This document shows, piece after piece, positions 12,901 through 24,115 of a stretch of 64,000 nt of DNA; the stretch's first letter is position 1, and each line of letters opens with the position of its first letter. Position numbers and translations under genes: made by a program. The notes beneath the pieces were generated by a model. The model did no database searches, was not told the origin of the DNA, and saw only the letters and a program-made list of their open reading frames with translations. Origin of the DNA: Marchantia polymorpha subsp. ruderalis. Taxonomy: Eukaryota; Streptophyta; Marchantiopsida; Marchantiales; Marchantiaceae. Location: contig AP031354.1 of NCBI GenBank assembly GCA_037833965.1, forward strand, positions 9,898,001-9,962,000. Direction: 5' to 3'.

Positions 12901-15684
12901 CTGCTGTTTGTAAGTTCATTATCCGTAGCAGAGAAAACGATTTTATAGAGCACTTCATCAGGAGCTATCTCACCATGGTTCATTATGTGCCTCGGTCCCT
13001 CAGGTCCCTTGACAACAATAGCTTGAGTGGAGGAATCCCAACTTCATTGCAAAACAGAAACGGATTCACGTGAGTGATTCTATCTCTCGTCCATCACCAA
13101 AAGTACTACAAATGCTTACTCCATTTATTACGCATGATCATAAGACTTTATGAGGTTTTAGTTCAGATTCCTGTCTACAATGTTCAGGTTACCATTTGCC
13201 ATTCCATTTTTCGATCACTTCCGGTGGAAACTGAAGGATCATACTGACCCCAACTTCTGTGTCTGCAGATTCTCTGGAAATCCAAATTTGACTCTGTGCC
13301 AACCCACCGATGCACAATGTAATAATCCAGATCCAGGAACTGGATCTAGCAGCAGCTCTAACACTGGGATTATCATCGGTGTGGTGATTGGTGTAATTGT
13401 AGCCGTGATATTTGCAACTGGCCTCACTGTTTACCTCGTACGAAAGAACAAGGGAAAGAAACCTGTGGGAGGAGCGCTGGCTCAGTATTCTGGTCAGTCT
13501 CCATCTGTAGCAAATGGAGTTCATGTCTCTTACATCCGCATTGAACATTGTTTCCCTACCTCTCGAAAAACCATTGCAGATATAGGGAACTTGAACCTTG
13601 TGAGGATCTGAACGGTTCGTCTGTATGCAGGACCAGGCATCGCAAATCTATCAGGGAGTTCATACGATATCGCCAACTCCAGATCGTCAGTCTCGGCATC
13701 TGATCTGTCGGCTCCATCTCTTCCACCCGACAGAGTGCATGCCTTCAAGGCAGCTGGTTTAATGTCCATGAGAGAAGTGCTAACTGCAACTCGAAACCAC
13801 TCAAAGAAGATTGGAGAGGGAGGTTATGGACCTGTTTACTATGGTAAGTTACCGAACGGGAGGGAGGTCGCTGTGAAGGTGAACAAGATTGGAGCCAACC
13901 AAGGCAGCCCCGAGTTTGTCAACGAGGTGAGCCTCTCCATCACCTTAACTGCGGCTCGGAACGACGGTTTGGCATAAACTCGTGATCTCGTTGCAAAATA
14001 TCTGAAATTTGTCCTCCGAAACCTCTCTTGCAGGTTGCTCTGCTCACGAGGGTTCACCACAGGAATCTCGTCTCTCTTCTGGGATTTTGTGAGGAGAATG
14101 ACGAAAGAATACTGGTGTACGAGTACCAGCATAATGGAACACTCAGCGATCTTTTATACGGTACACTCCCCAACTGTTGTTGTAAACTTCCTGTGGAATT
14201 GACACCAGTGGATGCATGAACTTGCTCCTAGACATAGAGAGATAGATGGCATCATGTAAATATCTGTAGTGTCGCTGAAATCGGGACGATAGTGTGATGC
14301 ATCCGATTCTAAGCTCCGGCTTCTCTTGCGCTATGCAGGTCCTAATGCCGCTGCGAACCCTCTGAACTGGAGAACGAGACTTGATCTTGCTCTCAACGCC
14401 GCCAAAGGTAAGATCTTACTTCCGTCCCAGAAAGTGTATCGTTTACTCGAACATGGTCAAAAAATTTAGACGTTGATTCATACAAGTGCCATTCATGATC
14501 GATCCTACTCTCCACGTGATGTCACCAATTAGCTTTACATGTTCACCTTGTGCTCGCTTTGCTACAGAGGACCAGGTGTATATGTGAAGGTGGGACTTGT
14601 TATCTGTTCTCACAACTTGTTTTTGTGTTTGTAGGATTGGAGTATCTGCACATAGGATGCAATCCACGTATCATCCATAGAGACATCAAGAGCAGTAATA
14701 TTCTCATTGACGACAAAATGGTAGCAAAAGTAGCAGATTTTGGGATCTCGAAATCCACTCCTGAGCAAACCATGACAGTATCAGCAGCTGCTCATGTGTC
14801 GAATGTCATTAGGGGCACCCCAGGATATATCGACCCAGAGTAAGGGCACAATTCTGCTTTACCACTATTTTCTTGGTTGTAGACTTCCTGCAGAGCACCG
14901 TCAGTGGAAGTCAAGTCTGCATGAGCAAAGGAGGTTCTCAGGATGCTTGACGTTGGTTCCACTGTCATTACTTGGTTACAGGTACCTCATAACCCATGTC
15001 TCGAGCGAGATGAGTGATGTCTTCAGCTTCGGTGTAGTCCTCATGGAAATCGTTGCTGGGCGTCCCCCTTTTACCATTGATGATCATGGTGTACCGTTCA
15101 TCCTCCAGGATATGGTGAGTCTCTCTACCAGACCGTAAGGTTTTCTGATCTGAAATACCACATGGCAACAAACGTCTGATTTTGCCTTCACAGTTTCGAC
15201 AAAGAGGAGGAGTCGCCAGCGTGAGATAAATCTGAGGGAATGGCGTGTATTGCTCCACAGTGCATTTGGAATATTGTGTGAAACTTGAGAGAAGACAATT
15301 ATATTTCCTTCGAGGGGACTTCATTGTTTATGAAGAATGGTTGGATTCGATCACCTTCCTCCACTCCAGTCAAACTTAAAATTTTATCAGAAGGGGTCGG
15401 AAGTTTGATGTTTCACTTGTTTCGTGCTGCAGATGAGAAGAAGTATGGTAACAAATGACATCTACAGCATTGTAGATCCAGCCCTCGGTGGTCAGTTCAA
15501 TCCGGAGTCTGTGTGGAAGATGTGTGATGTAGCACTGGCCAGTGTGCAGCGAGAAGGAGTGAATAGGCCCACCATGACCGAAGTTGTCAAAGGCCTGACA
15601 GAGGCTATGGAAATGGAATTCTCGTCATCCAATACAAGCGGCCGCCACACGATGTCCTCACAACTGTCAAGAACTCAGTCGTAA
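9956..15684 (+). CDS. Malectin-like LRR receptor-like kinase, 15 exons
   Basis: Exons by splice consensus and frame: 9956-10031, 10359-10914, 11072-11565, 11706-11759, 12157-12274, 12462-12533, 12689-12760, 13004-13069, 13269-13492, 13631-13926, 14034-14160, 14339-14407, 14635-14839, 14982-15114, 15433-15684. The sum is 2814 nt, exactly in frame, 937 aa. Residues 1-23 form a signal peptide (start chosen at the ATG ATG directly before the hydrophobic run). About 27-390 is a malectin-like ectodomain (FLSIDCGA at its start), followed by the WTGDPC motif before the LRRs. About 430-502 is a short LRR block; 536-560 is the membrane helix. The kinase has a [11 protein letters not shown] loop near 638, Lys659 in [13 protein letters not shown] with Asp758, and DFG at 776-778, so it looks catalytically intact and RD-type. 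This architecture matches LRR-RLK subfamily I (plasma-membrane receptor kinases in growth, symbiosis and defence signalling); ligand unknown. Exon 4 may start at 11703 or 11706 (tandem acceptors). Confidence 0.94.
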
Positions 15685-17572
15685 TAGCGACCTTCGCCAC
15701 ATCTTTTCGCCATCACTCCGTGAATTTCATCGAGATCAACATGTGAGCTCGCGAGGGACCGATTCCATAATGAAAAAGAAACCCGTGAGCTCTTTCTTTC
15801 GCGAAATCCGGTTCTACGAATGGACGTAGAACCATCTGATCGGTAGACGTGAAGTTACACTTGCGAGCTGTGCACTACTCTTTAATTCTGTGGGGTTCTG
15901 CCGAGAAGAAGAGCCTCTCGTGCGGAAGAAAAGGCAAATTACTGCACAAATTTTGACCTGCATCGTTTGGGGTTTACTCAGTATTTGAGCTTGAGATTTG
16001 AGTGTTGCAACACTACTGATTCACAGTAGTACTGTACAGCGATGGGTTCAGACATGAACATCGAGACTCAATTTTTACTATATCGATTTTTTTGGCGTTA
16101 TCTTGTACTAATATGTAGTGACTCGTTATAGCGACGGACTTGGCAAATCCGGTCTGCAATCTGAGTTTAGTTTAGAAGCTCCAGGATAGATCCGTCAACC
16201 TTTTGATTGAGGGTGAACGCCGTGAAGTACAATGTAGAGTGAGCTAGAATACTCCCAGACTGAACAGAATTCGCGGCTTCTAATCTCCCGACTTCAATTA
16301 GTTGACAGCAAATTACGAGTAGAATCTGTAAGCATCGAGGAGGAGAGCTGTTGATTTATGAAAGTTGAGCAACACCCAGATGACGAGGGACATTAAACCC
16401 GAATCTAGCAGTTAGGAGGTCGTCGTATTTGGTTTGCTGACTCCGATTATTGAAAGAAATAAAGAATCATGGTTGAAGATTATTTCGGGAACCACTTCGA
16501 GTCCTGTGGAGCTGCTTGATTGTTTTCACTACACCAGCCTCATACCCGAATGAAGTCACTTATGAAGCATGCAGAGGAGAGCTTTACAGTCGGGGCGTCA
16601 ACATACGTGAATACTTCATAAATACAAGAAATTAAATACGTGCTGTTTTCTCTTTCCCATGAAACTCAATTCTTCACATTAGAGCGTCCGTAAGCATTGC
16701 AAGGATGACACGCACATTGCACTCGACTAGTCTACATCGAATCTAACTTTAGTTCAAGAGGACCAAGCTACATTTTACAATGTAGTGATCATTAACCATA
16801 GTGAAAAGTAGATGATTCATCAAAGTTTTCAAATATAGAGTTGAGCTTAGATGCCAATATTTTTTTTTTCTTGTATTAAGATCTTATAGAATGAAATGTG
16901 GGAAGTTTTAAATATGTGTCAGTCATGTTCAATAGTTTATTCAACATGAATTTCTAGGCTCATTACATGTTTTATTTTTGAAACTACTAATGATTATTAT
17001 TCACAAGAGAATTATCACCTAAGATGATACAATATCATGTTACATTATTGGTTGTAGATTGTTTGACTTTGAAAATTCGTATTTTATAGATGTTAAGGAT
17101 CAAATTACAACCGTGATCGGCTTTTATTTCGGCCTATATTTTTATTTATTTCTTCAAAATTTGATGAAATCTTTCCCAATATTTCTTGATAAAGATAAGG
17201 AATAATCTTCATTTCAACAAGCATACATGTAATATTTTTCAAAATAAAGTATTGCATTTATTTTGAAGATTTAGTATGGTTGAATTCAGATGAAAGTATT
17301 TTCATTGGTACTGAATTTGTGATTTTCATGTAATATATGATGCATCAAAAATTTTCGAATTATTCTTCAAAGAATTTTAGCCTTACAAGAATTCTTTTAT
17401 AAGGCTTAAATTTTCTCCAAAAAAAATTTTTGTAGAGGAATTTAGTAGTATACATTGTATATCAAAATCTCAACATGCATTTTACTTTTATATGAATTTT
17501 GGATCAGTATTTCAAATTTTTCTTATTTGAATGATGAAAATGATATTTCACATGAAAATATAATCAAGTTGA

Positions 17573-17610
<38 letters not shown>

Positions 17611-18529
17611 TTGACTTTTATGTTCACATACAACGTAAATTGTGAAACTGGTAATTTGAATATAAGAAACAAGGAGTAAAGTATATACCACAATGCACCG
17701 ACAGTCCTTGAGAATTGGCGCTCTGGAATAAAAATGCGTGGAAAGGATCGCCTAACATAAACATTAGAATCAAATAGTAGGAGCCTGTTATGCACTTGAG
17801 ATATGTTATATGAACGTCATACCAGGGTCCTCCCCACTCCTAGAAAATGAAGTTTGATGTTTCCTGTATATACACAATAATAATAAAGATCAACTTGTGT
17901 AGAATCACGTTGTGGCATGATGGAATCTCTACGTTCGTAGAATATGTGATCGAGTTGCTCCTATATTATTACCTGGTGTGGAAGTTAGGCAGATGAAGCA
18001 GATGCAGGCGCATTAGCTTGCTGCTCTGCATTGTTACAGGTTCTTGTGGTACACGAGTTTACCATGCTTCGATTTGGAATTTCAGTCATTGTTGACTTAG
18101 CCCATCGGCACTGGCAACAAGATGCACGAGAGGATGCGGCTGTGCAGTTTCTGAGATCAAGTAGCCAGATTTGCTTATATTTCGCTGATCCTGGATCTCA
18201 CCTCTATTGACGGAGCTTTATGGGGATCACCTTCGCTGCCGCCTGCGCTGTATACCCAGAAAGCTTGCCTCTGTACTGAGGAGAATCTAGACCGCAGTCG
18301 CATCCTCCGAATCGATCGAGGATAATCAGAGTCGATCCATAAAACACGGAACACATAACGCAGTAGCAGATATGAAGAAGACTTCAAAATTACCGCTCGC
18401 GACGGGGAAAAAAAACGCACATCATGGCAAGGGGGCATGATAAAAGGCGAAAAACTTCGAATGTGAGTGCACTTGAACGACAGGAGGCAAAACCTTCGTG
18501 CTCGTCTCTGATCATGAACTTCGGGAGCA
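15685..18529. other. Intergenic, AT-rich centre
   Basis: 15.7-16.6 kb should contain the 3' UTR of the receptor kinase. 16.7-17.7 kb is very AT-rich and ends in an AT microsatellite. 17.7-18.5 kb has balanced composition and no coding exon that I can join to a neighbour. It probably holds the promoter of the gene starting at 18530. Confidence 0.5.
17574..17608. repeat. AT dinucleotide microsatellite
   Basis: Uninterrupted AT/TA run of about 35 bp in an AT-rich intergenic segment. Confidence 0.95.
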
Positions 18530-19901
18530 ATGGATGACAACGCCACGAAGCTCGTCAAGTGCCTCCTCAGCCAGGCAATGGCGGCTCCTGATCCACGCAC
18601 GCATGCACCGAATGCAAATGCAGCCGCCAAGATCCAAGAAAGGTGCGTCCCCCTTCTCTGCGTTCTCTGCCGATCATATAACGCCTCGAACCCGGAGCTC
18701 GAGACGAGGTCCATGCTTGCCCGCTGCATTGTTGAGCGCCTCGACCTCGATTTCAATTTCAAGCGTTCAGCACCGTTATGGCCGTCGACGTCATGTCACA
18801 TTATCGAATTTTGAATTTGAATGTCGAATTAGTGTCGGTTTCGTTGTTTCAGCGGGTCGAAGTAACGTGCAGAGCAGTTTTGAAACCTTCGTGGGTTGGG
18901 GTGGCGATCGAAGCTCTGGACGGGCGATGGGGGTTTCGGGGTTTTCAGCCTCAGGCTACAAAGTCTGACGAGCACTTGCGGATTCCGGTGGTTTGCAGGA
19001 GGAGGGTGGTGAGAGTTTCATCGAGCATGACGAAAAAAATTCTACAAACATACAGAGCATCCAATTGAAAGCTCAGGCTCAGGCTCAGGCTCAGCATTGG
19101 CAAGTGTTGCTGGTCCTCTCGGATTTGGAAAAAAAAATCGTGGGTTGCTCGAAATCGTGCGCTCGAGGCCCGGTCGGTGCGTGCTTTACAGCGCCAAATG
19201 TAAGCTTTTGGAAGTCGTTGCAGCCCATTCGGAAGCGTGAAGCATCGCTGGCTGTGTCCCCTCCTCTCTCCCTTGAATTCCTGCGTGCTAATGGGCACAT
19301 CAGATTTCTGGGGTGTCAACTGCGATGACAGGGTGGATACGATGTACCTTGCCAACAGGCATGAATTACTAGCATATGGGAAAATCATGAAGAGAAAATC
19401 CGACAATATCTCCTCAATCAAGAGGAATTTCATGACCTTCACGAGGAAGCTACATGGGAAGCTGAAAGCAGTTGACTTGAGTCTTAAAACCTTCCAGCTA
19501 CCGCGTATCCGGATATTGTTCAAATGTGCTGGAAGCAAATACCATCGCCCCAAAGAGGTACGTCTGGAAGATTCCGGTATCTTAGTGATCTTGGAAAATT
19601 CTCACTGAGATGCAACTGACAAGTTGATGCGTCAGTTAATAATTTCGGCCTGTTCAATGCCCCAATTTGTCCCAAAAAACATCTACACGAAATCAGCAAT
19701 TACTGAAGGCATCACTTTCTGCGAGATCTTAGAACATTTTAATCCGATGTACTCACAAAAAGTCTATTGTTGTGATTTCAGCGAATGACCTCAACTGGTG
19801 GCAAGAATGAAGGCAGAAATCGTTGCGATCTGGAAGGAAATAACTTCTTGTACCACAGGTTACGACCTTATCCTTCAAATGATGAAGACAACTCCTGGTG
19901 A
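18530..19901 (+). CDS. Probable small basic helical protein, 3 exons, unassigned
   Basis: Exons 18530-18642, 19332-19557 and 19782-19901 join in frame (459 nt, 152 aa) with donors AG|GTGCGT and GAG|GTACGT and CAG-type acceptors. The protein starts MDDNATKLVKCLLSQAM. Residues about 34-92 are predicted by eye to be helical and basic (RHELLAYGKIMKRK, later FTRKLHGKLKAVDL). The tail has the acidic end SNDEDNSW. There is no signal peptide or membrane segment. KAVDL (82-86) superficially recalls KxDL/BLOC-1-type small coiled-coil proteins, but spacing differs and I do not assign it. Phase-consistent joins over three exons support a real gene. A competing acceptor at 19304 in a different frame is less convincing. 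Confidence 0.5.
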
Positions 19902-21950
19902 GGGGATCCTTTCAACGACTTCCACCGTGCAACTGAGTTTTAATGTTGAGAGACACTGAACAAAAGGAGAGCTTCAACTGTAAAAGATGTAAAAGCTAAG
20001 GACAGCTAAATGGCTGACTAGCCTTGAATATATGGGTATTATTTAATTGACTGTATTTTATGGGACCTGTCCTAGGTCTTACATCCCAAAAGCATGACAC
20101 TGGAATCAAAGTCTTGAAATTCAGATGCTGGCTGTGTGGACAACAGTCAATTCAACCAGGTGGAAGACAGATGTTATGATCTGGTTGGAAGTGCTCGTAT
20201 GCACATATTTATACCCCATCTTCAGTTGTTGCATAAACCGCTCCTGGCATGTTTATGTTTACGTCGATCTTATGCTTTGTACTGAATCACGGATTGATTC
20301 AGGATCCAATTGTGAATCGCTGGCAGTCGCAATTCTGTGGCCATCATTTCGTAATAGCAATTTGACATATTGTCGACTCTGAATCTCTGAAAGGATATCA
20401 AATCTGTGACATCTGAATGATACTGGAATGTACTCTTTCCCGCAGCACAGCTGGTGAGGTCACGTTTCTTGTTTATAATCTCGTGTATGTTTGTGTGCCA
20501 AGTAATCAGATGCACAAACAGTAATGTTGTATGCGTATTCTGCAAGGCCTAATCGGTCACCAGCGCTCTGAGTCCGAAACTTAGCCATAGGTTAGTAGTG
20601 ACGTCCGGTTTATGTCGCCTTCTAGAATGCGCAGCTCTAGCTGTAAGCAGCTGAATAATAAAAAATATAGCTAAAAGTTGAGAAAACAGGTCTGAGTTTA
20701 GCTGTGAATAGACATTTGGGAGGAAAAGTCTTTTACACAAGATTAAAATCGATCCTTTTTGTGCTGTCGAGAAGAGGTCATGTTCTGAAATTCGAGAGGC
20801 TCTGTTGAAATCCGCCCGGAATTTTTATCAAATTCACCTCCAGTCCTCGTGAACTGATTGAATTTTTTGAGAGCAACCTTTCGACAGTTCTAGTATTAAG
20901 TATCGAGTTGCACTTTGTCTTGATATGCTCCTTCCTGTCCGATTTGAAGTCACGTACACCTTCATTTCAACTGTATTCTGACAAATCGTTTGCAACGAGG
21001 CATGCAGCTAGTCAGGCTCGATCAACCTTCAGAAATTTCAGAACAGAAGATTTCATATGCTTTGGAACTTCCTTACTTTACATCGAAACTTCCACGCGAT
21101 GATGTGAAGCATCGAACCATTAAATACTATATTTGATTTTGCTGTGCATGCATGAGACATGCTCTGACTGCAGGACGACTTTGAAACAGAAGGAAAAATA
21201 CTTCGGAAGTGATCGGACCTTTCACTTTGCTGAGTCCTTAGTAGGTACAAGCTGAAATTGTCATTCACATGGACAATGGGATGCAAATCTGTCATACGAC
21301 AGCCTCAGAACTTCGATCCTTACTTGCAACCAGATAGCACTGTCAAGATGGCACCAATAACTACGGTCATGAGGAGATATTGATTGGACAACCTATTCAA
21401 GTCGGAAGTTCATGCAAAGAGGCAGGTGAATACTACTGCCGTAGTCTGGGAAACCATCCTGGAAGGAATATCCGTGGGATATTCTGGAAATCATGTGACT
21501 GAATTGAATGTGTTATCGGTCACAAGTGCACGATGATTTGGCCTTCATCCAAGATATGAAGTGGCAGATAGTATAACTCCAGCCAGAGACAAGGCTCATT
21601 TCCGCATTTGAATTCCTTCTTTAGGTAGGACGTGGCAGCATAAATTTGCCTCTTTAATCTTGAACATCGACATTGCTATTATGAATCTCGTGGTGATTGA
21701 TTGCTACTGTGAAGCTTTCGACATTGCTATTATGAATCTCCCGGGGGTAAATGCTACTATGAAGCTTTCGGAATTCGAGCCACGAGTCTGCCGAACCGAT
21801 TGCGATCTGCTCACGGATCGAGAATCCCTGACCACGAACTCTTGCAGTCGATATAAAGTATTGGAATCGTAGATGCGCACAATACTTACAAAAAGTAATA
21901 CTTACAATGACCTGTGGCCATTGGAAAGCAAGCAAAACTCAATTCTAGAT
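19902..21950. other. Intergenic between convergent genes
   Basis: This lies between the 3' ends of the 152-aa gene (+) and the permease (-), so it should contain both 3' UTRs. No frame longer than about 90 codons and no domain similarity was seen. The only structure noted is the 51-bp duplication at 21668-21769. Confidence 0.5.
21668..21769. repeat. 51-bp tandem duplication
   Basis: CGACATTGCTATTATGAATC begins at 21668 and again at 21719. Both copies run on to a GCTACT(G/A)TGAAGCTTTCG end. The 51-bp period equals 17 codons, so both copies read alike in one frame (DIAIMNL), but no gene is supported there. Confidence 0.85.
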
Positions 21951-24115
21951 CTATATGATATGGCGGCCGCCGGCCCGATTGCTGGAACCGGGGTGAGCGA
22001 CCATCGGAAGAGTCGACAATTTCGCTTCATTGTGAAGCTCCTTCGATCTCGAGGGGCCATGGAACGATGTACGACCTGAGGTGAACCAGTATATCAATCC
22101 GATGGCGATGCAGCCCGCCACGCTCACCGGCGCGTAGTTCAAGGTGGTGGCGGTGACGGGATAAGTCGGAGGGAAGCAGAAGAAGACGCACATGCAGGCC
22201 CCCCAGAATGCGCCCCAGCTGCCGACGAAGATGCCATACTTGCCCAGATAGAAGGGTCCCCTCTCGAACTGGTCGTTGTACAGGTGCCTGACGATGAGCA
22301 CCACAGTGTAAGGGCCGTATGCGGTGATGGTGGACATGGCAGTGATGGCGGTGAAGGCGACACTGCTCCCCAGAGCCGGCAGAGTACAGATGAACGATCC
22401 TACCACTGCCACCACTGTCGCCAGCACTGGAATCTTCTCCTTCTTCGAAAGCCGAATTAGATGACGATGGAAGGGCAGGCCCTGATCTCTCGCCATCGCA
22501 TAGGCCTGCAATTCATCAACTCTGGTGAGTGAATCGTCGACACAAGTTTCTGCCCCTCCATCGATCCAACCAACAGCTTCGTATGTTGCGAATATGCTGC
22601 TGGATCTGCTGAAGTGAATGTTGATTGGACTGCAGGAAATTAATTATTTGCGGACAATCATCGACAGAAGCATGCACTTCACGACTCACGAAAGCTGCAG
22701 TCAGATGAGGCACGCACCATTCTGGCAGTGAGGGTCACATTTGTGATGTTGCCGAAGAAGAGGGACACAACAGCGAGCCCGGTGAATACGATGGACCCCG
22801 CCACGCCATGACCGTACCTGGCATGGAAGACGTCGTAGTAAATCTGACTGGCAGCAGAAGAGTCTCCCCCTCCTGCAGACAAGGGAGAAACAACAATGAG
22901 CTTCGAAGCAGTTGAGGGTGTCGCATACAGAAAGGACGCAACGTTGTGCTGTTCATACGATGTCCCTCACCTGTGGCTGTATTGTCGCCGAGTACATTGT
23001 CAGGAATTTGGATGCAGAAGGTGAGTACGAGCAGGAGCACAATTTCAACAGAGGCTGTCACGTAGACGGTGCGGATCATAGCGCGAGGACCGGATGTGGC
23101 TGCAGTTTTAACCTCCTCCACGACATGTGATCCGACCTCAAAGCCTGTGAGAATGGACTGGAAGTAAGGCAGGCCCAGCAGCACTACCAGAGCTTTGCTC
23201 TTCACTCCTTGTCCTGGAGCGTTTACGAACTGAGTGAACACGAACTTGGGGTGTTGATACTTGGGTGCAACAGCCAACAGGGTTATGACGATTCCTAAAA
23301 TCGACATTATTTGGAACCAGGCTCCGGCTGCACTCAACCGGCCCAGCCACCTGGTGTTTACTATTGATACCCAAAAATGGATGAAGAAAACTCCTGCCGT
23401 GACTGCCACAATCTGCATCCACACACCGAGAGGGAGAGAGGTATGATAAGCAATCGATGTACTACTATCAATCTTCTCAGATGAATCACGATCAGCTCAA
23501 CTCAACACTGGAGAGTCTCTGGTAGCCATCGAGATCAGATTCGACGAGAATCTGATCTCGATGGTACAGTTAATGTTGAAAAGCATACTGCAAGTCAATC
23601 ATGAGCTTGGAGCCAGGGCTGGTGAGAAGTGGGAAGCTCAGGACCTGAGTACTTGATAACTGCTTGCCAGTCCCCAGCAGAATCATCGTCGAGATCAGCT
23701 GTGCGAGAAGGTACTCATTCAAAGCAGTTCCGCAGAAGGAACCCACCAAGTACAACCATCCAACGAACCATGACAGCCAAGGGGCATGCTGCTGGGGCAC
23801 CAGCCGTGCCACCCAGTAGTAAACGCTTCCGAGTGTCGGGAAAGCAGAGCAAACTTCAGCCATGGCGAAGGCCATGCACAATGTACCTATGGCGGTTGCT
23901 ATAAAACCCCAGATTATTGTCACTGGCCCTCCGTAGGAATACATGAAGCCGTAGTAACCTGTCACGAAGCCCAATGGGGCAGTGTAGGAGAATGTGTACG
24001 CCCACTGCTCGAACGGGGTCATAACACGACGGTACTCCTGCTTGTACCCCAACTCATTTAGTCGCTTCTCGTCCTCGTCAACCACCGGTGGGATGGTTAT
24101 CTCGGCCCCTGCCAT
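21951..24115 (-). CDS. BAT1: Amino-acid permease, BAT1/GABA-permease type
   Basis: APC-superfamily transporter of the plant BAT1 type, expected to be a 12-helix membrane protein moving amino acids or GABA. Minus-strand exons: 24115-23588, 23412-22971, 22872-22718, 22505-21951 (1680 nt if exon 1 ends at 23588; 559 aa). The N-terminus carries the family hallmark DEKRLNELGYKQEYRRV, then TFSYTAPLGFVTGYYG and AEVCSAFPTLGSVYYWVA. Exon 2 holds GVFFIHFWVSIVNTRWLGRLS, exon 3 IYYDVFHARYGHGVAG, and the exon 3/4 join gives the family motif ARMAYAMARD. The second and third introns are canonical GT-AG. The first is not: homology demands SKLMIDLQ joined to IVAVTAG, but the GTATGC donor (exon ending at 23589) shifts the frame by one base, and the in-frame boundary would be TA-AG or GT-CA. 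This may be a one-base sequence error, a non-canonical intron or a mutation. The first intron also holds a 17-bp hairpin. Confidence 0.9.
23526..23564. repeat. Perfect 17-bp inverted repeat in permease intron 1
   Basis: Arms CCATCGAGATCAGATTC (23526-23542) and its exact reverse complement (23548-23564) flank a 5-nt loop, GACGA. It lies wholly within the first intron, just downstream of the exon 1 boundary in the sense direction. Such a stem could affect splice-site use or mark a small fold-back insertion. Confidence 0.92.

Noticed and set aside
18175..18762. 195-codon minus-strand open frame
   Set aside because: It overlaps the first exon of the plus-strand 152-aa gene, is rich in Arg/Ser as expected from antisense reading, and has no domain.
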